Shown here: one piece after another, positions 9,109 to 17,630 of the stretch
How positions within the stretch are numbered: position 1 is the first letter of the stretch
How the letters are laid out: each line of letters begins with the position of its first letter
NCBI RefSeq assembly: GCF_000372485.1
Contig: NZ_AQVA01000001.1
Coordinates: forward strand, 62,001 to 126,000
DNA: 64,000 bases
Direction: 5' to 3'
Source: Oenococcus oeni DSM 20252 = AWRIB129
GTDB taxonomy: Bacteria; Bacillota; Bacilli; Lactobacillales; Lactobacillaceae
Notes under the pieces: generated by a model
What the model saw: the letters and a program-made list of their open reading frames with translations, nothing else
Database searches by the model: none
What the model was told of the DNA's origin: nothing
Position numbers and translations under genes: made by a program

Positions 9109-10481
9109 GCAAAAAAACTTATTCAAAATTAGTTAAGAATCAAGAATTAACCGGAGATGTAATTGATCTAACTTTTGAGGGATTAGGTGTTGTCAAAGTC
9201 GACGATTTTCCGGTTTTTATTGTTAATTCACTTCCTGGAGAACGAATTAAGTTTGCAATCACCCGAGTTTTAAATTCCTATGCATTTGGACGAGTGCTTG
9301 AAATTATTAAGGAATCTCCAGATCGGGTTCGAGCCGATCACCCGGAAATGATTGCTAGTGGCATCGCTCCGCTGGTAAATTTGTCCTACCCGGCTCAGCT
9401 GGAGTTTAAACGCAAACAAATTCGTCAATTGTTTCATAAAGTTGGTATCGATGATCTTGAGATATTGCCGACGTTGGGGATGAAGAACCCGACTCATTAT
9501 CGAAATAAAACAGTAGTTCCGGTAAAATTTCAAGCAGGGAAGTTGGTGACCGGCTTTTACCGCCGTGGTTCTCACAAGCTGGTTCCGATTGAAGATTATT
9601 ATTTAAATGATCCGAAAATTGATGTTGTTGTTGGAATTGCTCGGGATGTTTTGAATGATTTTCACATTTCCGCCTATAATGAAATTTCCCGGGAGGGAAT
9701 TGTGCGTTACCTGATGGTTCGCCATGGTTATCATAGTGGCCAGACAATGCTGGCGGTAGTGGCAACAAAAAAACATTTGCCGCATGAAAAAGAAATTATT
9801 AAAGAAATTAACCAAAGAATTCCGGATTTAACCAGTTTTTTATTGAACTACAATCCCAAACAGACAAATGTTCAACTAGGGCTGGATAATCGTGTTTTAT
9901 CCGGTCAACAGGTTATTCATGATACTTTGCTGGGACTTGATTTTGAAATCGGTATCAATTCTTTTTATCAGGTCAACCCGCAGACGACTGCTGTTTTGTA
10001 TACAAAGGCAGCCGAATTGGCCGGATTGAAGAGTAACCAATTGGTAATCGATGCTTATTCGGGAATCGGAACAATTGGTCTTTCGATTGCCAGACAAGTT
10101 AGAAAAGTTATTGGTGTCGAGGTTGTTGTTCCGGCCGTTGAAGATGCCAAAAAAAATATGTTGGCTAATCGAATTGAAAACGCCGAATATATTGCTGCCG
10201 ATGCAGCAGAACAATTTATTAAATGGGCCGATGCCGGTGTCAAACCGGATGTAGTTTTTGTTGATCCGCCAAGAAAGGGCCTGACTAGCGATTTAATTCA
10301 ATCATTAGGCGTGATGGCACCATTGAAATTCGTTTACATTTCTTGCAATCCTGCTACACTTGCTCGCGATGCTGTTTTGATCAAAGAACAGGGATATCGA
10401 ATTTCCAAAGCGGTTTTACCAATTGACCAATTTCCACAGACGATGCATGTTGAATCGATTACTGTTTTTGAAAAAGAATAA
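9105..10481 (+). CDS. 23S rRNA (uracil-5-)-methyltransferase, RlmD/TrmA family
   Basis: 458 residues. An N-terminal TRAM-like beta domain (residues about 5-60) is followed by the insert domain and a SAM-dependent methyltransferase: DAYSGIGTIGLSIA (about 312-325), DPPRKGL (about 386-392) and the catalytic ISCNPATLARD (about 405-415). It methylates U to m5U in 23S rRNA (RlmC/RlmD type in Firmicutes). Odd point: the CGGC Fe-S cysteine motif that usually precedes the LSYPAQLEFK helix is absent; the position reads SGIAPLVN. Starts with GTG, overlapping dgkB, a pairing common in lactobacilli. Confidence 0.88.
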   Translation: MSKKTYSKLVKNQELTGDVIDLTFEGLGVVKVDDFPVFIVNSLPGERIKFAITRVLNSYAFGRVLEIIKESPDRVRADHPEMIASGIAPLVNLSYPAQLEFKRKQIRQLFHKVGIDDLEILPTLGMKNPTHYRNKTVVPVKFQAGKLVTGFYRRGSHKLVPIEDYYLNDPKIDVVVGIARDVLNDFHISAYNEISREGIVRYLMVRHGYHSGQTMLAVVATKKHLPHEKEIIKEINQRIPDLTSFLLNYNPKQTNVQLGLDNRVLSGQQVIHDTLLGLDFEIGINSFYQVNPQTTAVLYTKAAELAGLKSNQLVIDAYSGIGTIGLSIARQVRKVIGVEVVVPAVEDAKKNMLANRIENAEYIAADAAEQFIKWADAGVKPDVVFVDPPRKGLTSDLIQSLGVMAPLKFVYISCNPATLARDAVLIKEQGYRISKAVLPIDQFPQTMHVESITVFEKE

Positions 10482-10557
10482 GAATCTGTTTCAAAATAAA
10501 GATTTTCAACACCATTTTGATAATCTTAGAATAATTGGTTTTCAGAGGAGAGATTAG

Positions 10558-11496
10558 ATGAAAAACGTGTATTTTAATCATGATGGCGGTGTTGACGACT
10601 TGGTGTCTCTTTTGCTTTTGTTGCAGATGGACAACATTAAGATCACCGGAGTTGGCGTAATGGGTGCAGACTCATACTTGGAGCCGGCTTTGTCAGCCAC
10701 AAGGAAGATAATCGACCGTTTTGGCAACGGGATCGAACTCGCACCGGCGGCTTCGAATTCGCGTGCGGCTCATCCGTTTCCAAAAGATTGGCGAATGGAT
10801 GCTTTTTCGTTTGATGCTTTTCCGATTTTAAACGAGAGCGGTAAGATTAAAACTCCGGTTGCTGTTAATCCGGCCCATCTCGATTTGATTGAAAAGTTAA
10901 AATCCGAGTCGGGGAAAACCACTTTAATTATGACCAGTCCGCTAAGCGATTTGGCTCGGGCAATCAAAAGTGATCCGACGATTGTCGATAGGATTGAAGA
11001 ATTGTACTGGATGGGCGGCACGATGGATAATCGTGGCAATGTGGCCGAGCCGGAACAAGATGGAACGATTGAGTGGAACGCCTATTGGGATCCGGAGGCT
11101 GTCAAAATCGTTTGGGATACCAAGATTCCAATTCATATGGTTGGTTTGGAAAGTACCCGCCAGGTCCCGTTAACTCGATCTGTAAGACAGCATTGGGCAC
11201 TTGAACGTCAATACCCGATTATTGATTTGATTGGCCAGGGTTATGCTTTGGTGCCGCCATTGGAGCACTTTGAAACCAATTCAACCTATTTTATGTGGGA
11301 TGTTTTGACAACGCTATACAGCCAGTTTTTGGATGTTGCGGAAACAAAACGAGTTCTTAGCGATGTTTCTATTGCTGGAGAATCTGCAGGCCGAACATTT
11401 GAAAGTGAAAACGGTCGACCGGTAACACTTGTTACAAAGGTTAACCATGATCGTTTTTTTGCTTTGATTGATGAACTTGGTAAAAAGAATAGTTGA
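10558..11496 (+). CDS. nucleoside hydrolase (IUNH family)
   Basis: 312-residue ribonucleoside hydrolase that splits nucleosides into base and ribose. The calcium-binding N-terminal signature is NHDGGVDDLVSLLLLL (residues 6-21; family pattern DxDxxxDD, here with His-Asp-Gly-Gly before VDD). TSPLSDLARAI, MGGTMDNRGN, EWNAYWDPEA (about 176-185) and the C-terminal VDV-like end are also present. A clear GAGGAGA precedes the ATG. It is a single-gene unit closed by the terminator at 11514-11563; the substrate base is not evident. Confidence 0.9.
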   Translation: MKNVYFNHDGGVDDLVSLLLLLQMDNIKITGVGVMGADSYLEPALSATRKIIDRFGNGIELAPAASNSRAAHPFPKDWRMDAFSFDAFPILNESGKIKTPVAVNPAHLDLIEKLKSESGKTTLIMTSPLSDLARAIKSDPTIVDRIEELYWMGGTMDNRGNVAEPEQDGTIEWNAYWDPEAVKIVWDTKIPIHMVGLESTRQVPLTRSVRQHWALERQYPIIDLIGQGYALVPPLEHFETNSTYFMWDVLTTLYSQFLDVAETKRVLSDVSIAGESAGRTFESENGRPVTLVTKVNHDRFFALIDELGKKNS

Positions 11497-11513
11497 TTGG
11501 TAATAACTAAAAA

Positions 11514-11563
11514 ACTCGGTTATTGTGGCTGCTGGAGGCAGAAAGCTAATAATCGAGTCTTTT
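11514..11563. terminator. terminator between convergent genes
   Basis: ACTCGGTTATT at 11514-11524 pairs with AATAATCGAGT at 11548-11558 (one mismatch) and is followed by CTTTTT on the plus strand. It ends the nucleoside hydrolase transcript. Confidence 0.75.
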
Positions 11564-11598
11564 TATAAACTTTAAAATCTTTTAATGAGATAAAAAAG

Positions 11599-12540
11599 TT
11601 ATTTAATTTTGTTTACTGCCCATTTAGGTTTTTCACCCGAAAGGACTCTAACGACTTCACTGGCGGAATCGACTGCCATCCGCTCCATGCATTCTTTTGT
11701 GTTTGAAGCAATATGCGGTGTTAAAAGAACATTGTCGAGTTTATAAAATTCACTTGTTAACGGTAACGGTTCTTCGTCAAAGACATCCAAGGCCGCTCCG
11801 TTAATTTGCTTTGTTTTTAAGGCATCAATCAAGGCTTGTTCATCTACGAGAGCTCCACGGCCCAAATTAATCAGTGAGGCGCTTTTTTTCATCATTTCCA
11901 ATTCTCGTTTTCCAAATCCATGAATAGTTTGATCGGTGACTGCCAGATGAAGAGTAATCACATCTGATTGACTTATCAAAATGTCGCGATCAACCAGTTT
12001 ACCGATTTTTGTTTCTTTAACGAAGGGATCGAAAATTAAAACATCCATTCCCAAAGCATTAGCTTTTTCTGCAACTTGTCTGCCAATACGTCCGTATCCC
12101 ATTACACCGATCTTTTTATGAGATAAATAAAAACCCATATGATCAAGTTTGTAGGCAAAATTTCCTTGACGCATTTCGTCTGATATTTTAGTGAGGTTCT
12201 TTGATAAATCCAAAATTTCGGCGATTGTCGTTTCGGCAACTGTTGAAGCATTGGCCATTGGCGTAATTGTGACGTATACGCCATGTTCACCGGCGAATTT
12301 TTCATCAACGTTATCAAACCCTACTCCATGTCGAGCAATTATTTTTAAATTTGTAAATTTTGTCAGTGTTTGATTATCGAAAGGATCGGTCATCAAGACA
12401 ATTCCGTCAGCGTCTTTGCCGACTTTTAAAATTGTTTCCTGTTTATCATCAGGGGCCTCGATTAATTCGAAATCATGTTCGCTTAAATAATTTTTACCTG
12501 CTTTTGATAATGCTTTTGGTACAACAACTTTCATTTTCAA
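11599..12540 (-). CDS. D-2-hydroxyacid dehydrogenase, SerA-like
   Basis: 313-residue NAD-dependent dehydrogenase of the 3-phosphoglycerate dehydrogenase subgroup, without a C-terminal ACT domain. The NAD-binding GYGRIGRQVA is near residues 146-155. The catalytic Arg lies in NLGRGALVDE, the Glu in FDEEPLPLT and the His in LTPHIASNT. Lacking the regulatory domain and sitting last in a sugar-acid-type operon, it more likely reduces or oxidises a pathway hydroxyacid than makes serine. SD GGAG precedes the ATG; the gap to the SDR gene is 9 bp. Confidence 0.85.
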   Translation of the reverse strand: MKMKVVVPKALSKAGKNYLSEHDFELIEAPDDKQETILKVGKDADGIVLMTDPFDNQTLTKFTNLKIIARHGVGFDNVDEKFAGEHGVYVTITPMANASTVAETTIAEILDLSKNLTKISDEMRQGNFAYKLDHMGFYLSHKKIGVMGYGRIGRQVAEKANALGMDVLIFDPFVKETKIGKLVDRDILISQSDVITLHLAVTDQTIHGFGKRELEMMKKSASLINLGRGALVDEQALIDALKTKQINGAALDVFDEEPLPLTSEFYKLDNVLLTPHIASNTKECMERMAVDSASEVVRVLSGEKPKWAVNKIK

Positions 12541-12549
12541 TTCTCCTTT

Positions 12550-13332
12550 TTATCTTAATAAATAGCCACCATCAACCGGCAGAGTAACGCCGGTGATATA
12601 GTCTGATGCCGAACTGGACAAGAAAACTATAGCTCCCATCAGTTCTGATGGATCTGCCCAGTGATCAGCCGGAATATGGCTGAGGATTTCAGTGTTCCTT
12701 TCTTTGTCGTCACGCAAAGCTTGCGTCATTGGTGTATTGATATATCCGGGAGCCAGTGCATTAACTTGGATATTTTCCGCTGCCAGTGCGTCGGCATAAG
12801 CCTTTGTTAGACCGACTACGCCGTGTTTGCTGGCAGTGTAAGGGAAAATAAATTTGCCGGCACGATAGGACTGCATTGAAGCAATATTAATAATTTTGCC
12901 TGATTTTTGTTCGGCCATTGCTTTTGCAACGGCATGCGACAAAAAATACAATGCGTTCAAGTTTAAATTAATTACTGCCTGCCAGTCTTCATCTTTAAAT
13001 TCCTGCCATTTATTTCTTTTTTGTAGTCCGGCGTTATTAATCAAAATATCTATATGACCAAATGTTTCCTTTGCTTTTGCAACAATCTCTTTTGGAGCAT
13101 TCTGATCGGTAATATCCTTTTTCAAAAATTCAATTTTTTGGCCGGTATTTTTAACCAAATCACTTGTCTCTTTCCAGCCTTTTTCACTATGACTGACAAC
13201 AAGCACATTAGCTCCGGATTTCATCAAAGCCCGAGTATAATATTGGCCAAGTCCGGAAGCACCACCAGTAATAATCGCGTTTTTATTATCTAAACGAAAC
13301 CAATTTGTATTAAAATTATCAACATTTTTCAT
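12550..13332 (-). CDS. SDR oxidoreductase, KduD-like
   Basis: 260-residue classical short-chain dehydrogenase. TGGASGLG (residues 22-29) binds NAD(P), NNAG is near 100-103, and the Ser...YTASK catalytic set is near 151-169. The stretch APGYINTPMTQALRDDKERNTEIL followed by IPADHWADPSELMG closely follows KduD (2-dehydro-3-deoxy-D-gluconate/2-deoxygluconate dehydrogenase), supporting a uronate or ketogluconate substrate. AGGAGG lies upstream of the ATG. Third gene of the cluster driven from 15398. Confidence 0.85.
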   Translation of the reverse strand: MKNVDNFNTNWFRLDNKNAIITGGASGLGQYYTRALMKSGANVLVVSHSEKGWKETSDLVKNTGQKIEFLKKDITDQNAPKEIVAKAKETFGHIDILINNAGLQKRNKWQEFKDEDWQAVINLNLNALYFLSHAVAKAMAEQKSGKIINIASMQSYRAGKFIFPYTASKHGVVGLTKAYADALAAENIQVNALAPGYINTPMTQALRDDKERNTEILSHIPADHWADPSELMGAIVFLSSSASDYITGVTLPVDGGYLLR

Positions 13333-13350
13333 TTGTATCCTCCTAAATAT

Positions 13351-14640
13351 TCAGTTAAACATTACAACCGCAAGCAATAAATTTAAAGCGCATGTTCCCC
13401 AAGCCCAAGGTACGCCAGTCACCAAGAACTTTTTCGGGTCTAGCTTCGTGTATTCTAAAGCCCACAGATTCCAAGACTGGGTAACACAAGCCGAAACAGC
13501 CATTGAAACCGCCGGGACGATTATCAGCGCAAAACCAAAATATTGATTAAAAAATCCGGTTCCGGCGATTACGGCTGCCGTTGCCGAACCTGCTCCCCAG
13601 ACCATTAATGGTCCTCGAAACAAAGCCAGCGGAGCCAATATAGCAAAAGCAATTGCAATTATTAAAGGGCTGTGGGGAATTATGTTGTGCAGGATTGCAC
13701 TGAAACGGGCTGTATTTTTGACAGCCGCAGCACTGAACATTGTCAAAATAAACAGCATTACCAATAAGCCGGAAATATCCGATACGGATTTGTTTATTGT
13801 GCTGTTAATTAATTTCAAACAGTGCCGGTAGGAAACCATGTTTCCGGTTAATAGAAGCGCCAGAATGATTGAAAGAAGCAGAGCCGGAATCGGTTGCCAG
13901 CCGAAGGCCAAATTCATAAAGACAGGCATGATTGGAATAAAATAACTGTAAATAGGCGCTGATTTTTTATCTAAAATATCATCACCATTTTTATTTTTTT
14001 CCTCGACGATTTCTTCGTTGGCATGAATTAGTTTTGCATGAACGAGAATGAAAATAACTACGACCAACATTTGAACAATCATTGCCGCGAAACCATAACC
14101 TAAATATTTGCTTCCATACAGGACTTTTGGGAAAAATAATTGAATTTGTTTGATGATTACGATATTGACATACATTGGCGCTCCGACTGATAAAACAAAG
14201 GCTGCGACAGAAACGTTCTTAGCCAAGCCTAGCGATTCCAAAATAGGCAACAGGATAACGCCAACAGCTATTACAGCGCCGACGCCGTAGGAACTTGTAA
14301 AGATAAAAGCAGTCACTATGCAAACCAGGATTGCCGCAACAATCGGATGTTTATGGCTGACACGAATTGTTTGTTCACTGATCGATCCGGCGATTTGGGT
14401 GTCGACGAGCACACGACCAAACCAAGAACCGAAAATTATTACAACAATTGTCGAACCATAATCAAGTGCCGGCTGGGAAAAAATATCATTAATCGCGACT
14501 TTATAAGAAATACCGCCAATGATAGTCCAAAGAAGCGCCATGAAGAAAAAGCCAATCATGATATTGCCACCCCGCATTACGAAATAAATGAAGGCAAAAA
14601 AGGTTAGTAGTAAAAGAATTCCAATGATTAAATTTGTCAT
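13351..14640 (-). CDS. carboxylate/gluconate-type permease
   Basis: 429-residue polytopic membrane protein with about eleven to twelve hydrophobic segments and a hydrophilic central loop (about residues 205-225). The overall pattern, with VGAVIAVGVILLPILESLG and a GxGSATAAVIAGTGF segment in the second half, resembles ion-transporter superfamily permeases (GntP/CitMHS type) that import gluconate, citrate or related anions. Family assignment is tentative. It overlaps the upstream TIM-barrel gene by four bases (ATGA), so the two are translationally coupled. Confidence 0.7.
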   Translation of the reverse strand: MTNLIIGILLLLTFFAFIYFVMRGGNIMIGFFFMALLWTIIGGISYKVAINDIFSQPALDYGSTIVVIIFGSWFGRVLVDTQIAGSISEQTIRVSHKHPIVAAILVCIVTAFIFTSSYGVGAVIAVGVILLPILESLGLAKNVSVAAFVLSVGAPMYVNIVIIKQIQLFFPKVLYGSKYLGYGFAAMIVQMLVVVIFILVHAKLIHANEEIVEEKNKNGDDILDKKSAPIYSYFIPIMPVFMNLAFGWQPIPALLLSIILALLLTGNMVSYRHCLKLINSTINKSVSDISGLLVMLFILTMFSAAAVKNTARFSAILHNIIPHSPLIIAIAFAILAPLALFRGPLMVWGAGSATAAVIAGTGFFNQYFGFALIIVPAVSMAVSACVTQSWNLWALEYTKLDPKKFLVTGVPWAWGTCALNLLLAVVMFN

Positions 14641-15398
14641 CTTAATCGCCGCTTTTCCAGATATTCTTCAAGACTTTTGATATCTTTTTTTAAATTTTCA
14701 ATCGAATCGACCGGATATTCTAAAGCAATCGGCAATGTTCCATCAAAATTGTCAAGTAACTTTTTCCAGTCCAGCTTGCCATCGTCGATTGGAACTGTCT
14801 TGGTTTGTTGATTTTCAATCGTGTAATTTTTTAGATGAATATAACGAGTATAGGGAAGCAGTATTTTACTTGAAGAGACGGTATCTTGTTTTGTAAAAAT
14901 CCAATTACCCAAATCGTTTACAAAGCCAATATTTAAATCGGCTTTTTTTGCAGCGCCGAGAAAAATAACAATTTTTTCTGCCGATCCGCTCAATTTTGTT
15001 TGATCGTTTTCAACATTCAACTGAATGCTTTTTGGAACAATTGTTCCAAGCTCCTGTCCCAAATTTCCTCGGTAACCGTCGAATTCGCCAACATTCAATT
15101 TCACATAACTGGCCCCGAATAGGGACGCTTCAGCGAAGTATTGAAGTAATTTTGGGTTAATTTGGCCGGATTTGAAAATTACATCGGGAACTGAATAAAA
15201 TAAGGTCAAACGTTTTCCCAATTTTGCACAATTAAGCGCCTCCATTTCCCTTAAATCGTCTGAAAAGTACTCTCGGCGAACTTCGATGTTCCAAATTCCT
15301 AATTTTGTCAATTGCTTAACGAGTTCAATTTGTGTCTTTCCAGCATTGTGCTTATGCTGTAACAGCAGGGTATTAGCGACTATTTGATTATTTTGCAC
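14637..15398 (-). CDS. sugar phosphate isomerase/epimerase-like TIM-barrel protein
   Basis: 253 residues of the xylose isomerase-like TIM barrel (AP endonuclease family 2) type. Visible features: an early GIWNIEVRREYF strand, the KLNVGEF strand with acidic end, NVENDQ (probable metal ligands), GFVNDLGNW, HLKNY and the late LEYPVDS with Glu. These sites fit a metal-dependent isomerase or epimerase. First gene of the operon, preceded by AGGAGG and by the palindromic operator at 15443-15454. Confidence 0.75.
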   Translation of the reverse strand: MQNNQIVANTLLLQHKHNAGKTQIELVKQLTKLGIWNIEVRREYFSDDLREMEALNCAKLGKRLTLFYSVPDVIFKSGQINPKLLQYFAEASLFGASYVKLNVGEFDGYRGNLGQELGTIVPKSIQLNVENDQTKLSGSAEKIVIFLGAAKKADLNIGFVNDLGNWIFTKQDTVSSSKILLPYTRYIHLKNYTIENQQTKTVPIDDGKLDWKKLLDNFDGTLPIALEYPVDSIENLKKDIKSLEEYLEKRRLR

Positions 15399-15442
15399 GA
15401 AGAACCTCCTGATTTTTAATTTATAGCTTGCTCCTAGTTTAT

Positions 15443-15454
15443 GAAAACGTTTTC
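15443..15454. promoter_or_regulatory. LacI-type operator palindrome
   Basis: GAAAACGTTTTC is a perfect 12-bp palindrome with the central CG typical of LacI/GalR operators. It lies 45 bp before the first gene of the sugar-acid-like operon and 63 bp after the end of the LacI gene. Flanking CTCC and GGAG extend the dyad loosely. The neighbouring regulator is the probable ligand. Confidence 0.7.
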
Positions 15455-15516
15455 CCTAAGGAGCCAAACAAAGATTACAACAGTTTTTTTCAACTGTCAA
15501 TCTCTAAATATAAATT

Positions 15517-16524
15517 TCACAATGAATGCCCGACCATCAATTGGCTTTTTACAGTGATTACACTTGCCTGCGTTTCCGATTCCTGAATTTCTTCCAAGAG
15601 CTTATTAGATGCTGTTGAACCTATTAATTTTGGATTCTGCTGAATGGTTGTGATCAGGGGGTGCGTGAGTTTTGCCCACTCCCAATCATCAAAAGCCGCC
15701 AGTCCGACTTGGTCCGGAACACTTATATGCCTTTGAGTCAGGACTCTCATCAATCTTAGTAAGAGAGGTCCCTTTAGGGCATAGATGGCAGTTTTTATTT
15801 TAAAATTGTTTGTTCTGTTTTTTAGTGAAACAAAAATATCGTCATCGGAACTTGTTACTTTGATTTCGATTAGACCCAAATTAAAAGAATGGTTTTTTTG
15901 CAAATCATCGAGAGCCTTATACCGGTCTTGGCGGGCTGTGTTTTCGTCAATTTTTTCACTGAGAATTAAAATTTGCGGATATTGCATTTGGAGCATTAGT
16001 TCACCGAGTTTTTTGGAACATTCATAATTATCTGTGACAATTTCCGGCCAGATTTCCGGCTCTATTTTCCGATCGACGATTACAGTCGGAACATTTTGTT
16101 TTTTTAAGAATTCATAGTCGACGGCCAGTTGCCCCATCGGCTGAAGGATTATACCGTCCACCTGCAGCTCCAAGAGGCGTTCGATTTGTCTTTGCTCCTT
16201 TAGCTGCGAGTTGTTGGAATTCATGAGAATAATTTGAAAACCAATGTCGGATAGAACTTGGTCGGCACCTTTAAAAAGTAGAGATGAAAAAAAATTCTCG
16301 ACATCTGCTACGACAACGCCAATTAAATGACTGTTTTGTCTTTTCAACATTTGAGCCTGGCGGTTAACGTGGTAGTCGACATCCTTAATGGCCTGCTGAA
16401 TTTTTTGTCGCGTTTTCGCTGACATTTTGCCGTATTTTCCGTTCACATATCTTGAGACGGTCGTAATCGAAACTCTGGCAACTTCAGCAACATCGTTGAT
16501 TGTCGCTCTTTTATTGTTTTTCAT
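15517..16524 (-). CDS. LacI-family repressor, KdgR-like
   Basis: 335 residues. The N-terminal helix-turn-helix reads ATINDVAEVARVSITTVSRYVNG (about residues 7-29), followed by the hinge helix and a periplasmic-binding-protein-like effector domain (IGVVVADVENFFSS, VDGIILQP, LAAFDDWEWAKLTHPLITTI). The effector domain resembles KdgR-type repressors that sense ketodeoxygluconate, in keeping with the KduD-like enzyme downstream. SD GGAAG precedes the ATG. It is transcribed in the same direction as the cluster and probably autonomous. Confidence 0.85.
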   Translation of the reverse strand: MKNNKRATINDVAEVARVSITTVSRYVNGKYGKMSAKTRQKIQQAIKDVDYHVNRQAQMLKRQNSHLIGVVVADVENFFSSLLFKGADQVLSDIGFQIILMNSNNSQLKEQRQIERLLELQVDGIILQPMGQLAVDYEFLKKQNVPTVIVDRKIEPEIWPEIVTDNYECSKKLGELMLQMQYPQILILSEKIDENTARQDRYKALDDLQKNHSFNLGLIEIKVTSSDDDIFVSLKNRTNNFKIKTAIYALKGPLLLRLMRVLTQRHISVPDQVGLAAFDDWEWAKLTHPLITTIQQNPKLIGSTASNKLLEEIQESETQASVITVKSQLMVGHSL

Positions 16525-16673
16525 GTTCTTCCATTCAGTTAATCCTATCCTTATTATTTTGAATCATTTTTGTGCAGATTAATATAGTACATGATATAAA
16601 ATTTCATAAATTAGCTGTAATTAGCTGTGAAAACCATTCCAAAAATCTTTTGAAATATTTTTATTAAAAACGG

Positions 16674-16702
16674 TTGACAAATTATTCCAGTCAGAGTACC
16701 CT
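16674..16702 (+). promoter_or_regulatory. promoter of the T-box transcript
   Basis: TTGACA at 16674-16679, a 17-bp spacer and a poor TACCCT at 16697-16702. The transcript would start a few bases before the T-box stem I. Confidence 0.5.
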
Positions 16703-16711
16703 ACTAATCAA

Positions 16712-16956
16712 TCAAATAAATAAAACAACGAACAGAAGAGTAACTTGTTTGAGATGCAAAGAGAGCTGACAACGCTGAAAAGCCAGCCATTGATTCAAGC
16801 GAACCACACCTGCGAGTGCAGCCGAAATACTGCCGGGTCACCGTTATCGTCAAGAGTCATTGACTCGCTGAGGTTAACTAAGTAATTAGTTGGCATTAAG
16901 AGGTGGAACCGCGCAAAACGCCCTCTCAATCTTTATTGATTGAGGGCGTTTTTTTA
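16712..16956 (+). ncRNA. T-box leader, probably histidine-type
   Basis: A complete T-box riboswitch: AGTA bulge near 16738, AGAGAG motif near 16760, specifier strand GAACCACACC at 16801-16810, the T-box AAGAGGTGGAACCGCG at 16898-16913, and a terminator (stem arms 16918-16931 and 16938-16949, then seven T). Reading GAA-N-XYZ-A, the specifier is CAC (16805-16807), a histidine codon. Uncharged tRNA would promote antitermination. One conflict: the discriminator-pairing base after TGG is A, whereas tRNA-His normally has C73. Thr (ACC at 16803) or Pro (CCA) readings remain possible. Confidence 0.9.
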
Positions 16957-16979
16957 TTTATTTGAAGAAGGAGGGATTA

Positions 16980-17630
16980 ATGCATTACATTTTTTCAATT
17001 TTACCGGATATTTTGAGCGGCTTGAATATTACTGTGGGTCTGTTCTTTTTAACTTTGATTGGCGCCACGCCACTTGGGATTTTAATGGCTCTTGGAATGC
17101 GATCACAATTTTTTGTTCTTCGTTGGCTTTTAAATGCTTATGTCTGGGTAATTAGAGGTACTCCTTTGATGCTTCAATTGATGTTTGTCTATTTCGGACT
17201 CCCAATTGCAAGCAACAATGAAATTGTTTTTCCAAAAATGACCGCTGCCGTTGTTGTCTTTATTCTTAATTATTCTGGCTATTTTGCAGAAATATTCCGC
17301 GGCGGAATTCAAGCGATTCCCCAAGCCCAATACGATGCCGCTGGTGTTTTGGGGATTAATCGCCGACAAACCTTTCAAAAAATTATTTTGCCGCAAGTCT
17401 TTAAAATTGTCCTTCCTTCTTTTGGAAACGAGATTATTAATTTGATTAAGGATACTTCTTTGGGATATGTCATCAGTCTGGTGGATATTTTATACATTGC
17501 TCAAGGACACGCTGTGGCGGACGTAACTTTGTTGCCTTATGTAATCGTGGCAGCAATTTATTTAATATTCACGGCCCTCGCAACTTTAATTATGAAACGG
17601 ATTGAATTTAATTATCGGGAGTGGAAATAG
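16980..17630 (+). CDS. polar amino-acid ABC transporter permease
   Basis: 216-residue HisM/GlnP-type permease with about five membrane segments and the ABC-contact EAA loop near residues 110-130 (IPQAQYDAAGVLGINRRQTF). The ATG at 16980 was chosen because AAGGAGGG lies six bases upstream. First gene of a three-gene importer under the T-box. If the specifier is histidine, this is the HisXYZ-type importer known to be T-box controlled in Lactobacillales (established for the family, inferred here). Confidence 0.88.
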   Translation: MHYIFSILPDILSGLNITVGLFFLTLIGATPLGILMALGMRSQFFVLRWLLNAYVWVIRGTPLMLQLMFVYFGLPIASNNEIVFPKMTAAVVVFILNYSGYFAEIFRGGIQAIPQAQYDAAGVLGINRRQTFQKIILPQVFKIVLPSFGNEIINLIKDTSLGYVISLVDILYIAQGHAVADVTLLPYVIVAAIYLIFTALATLIMKRIEFNYREWK

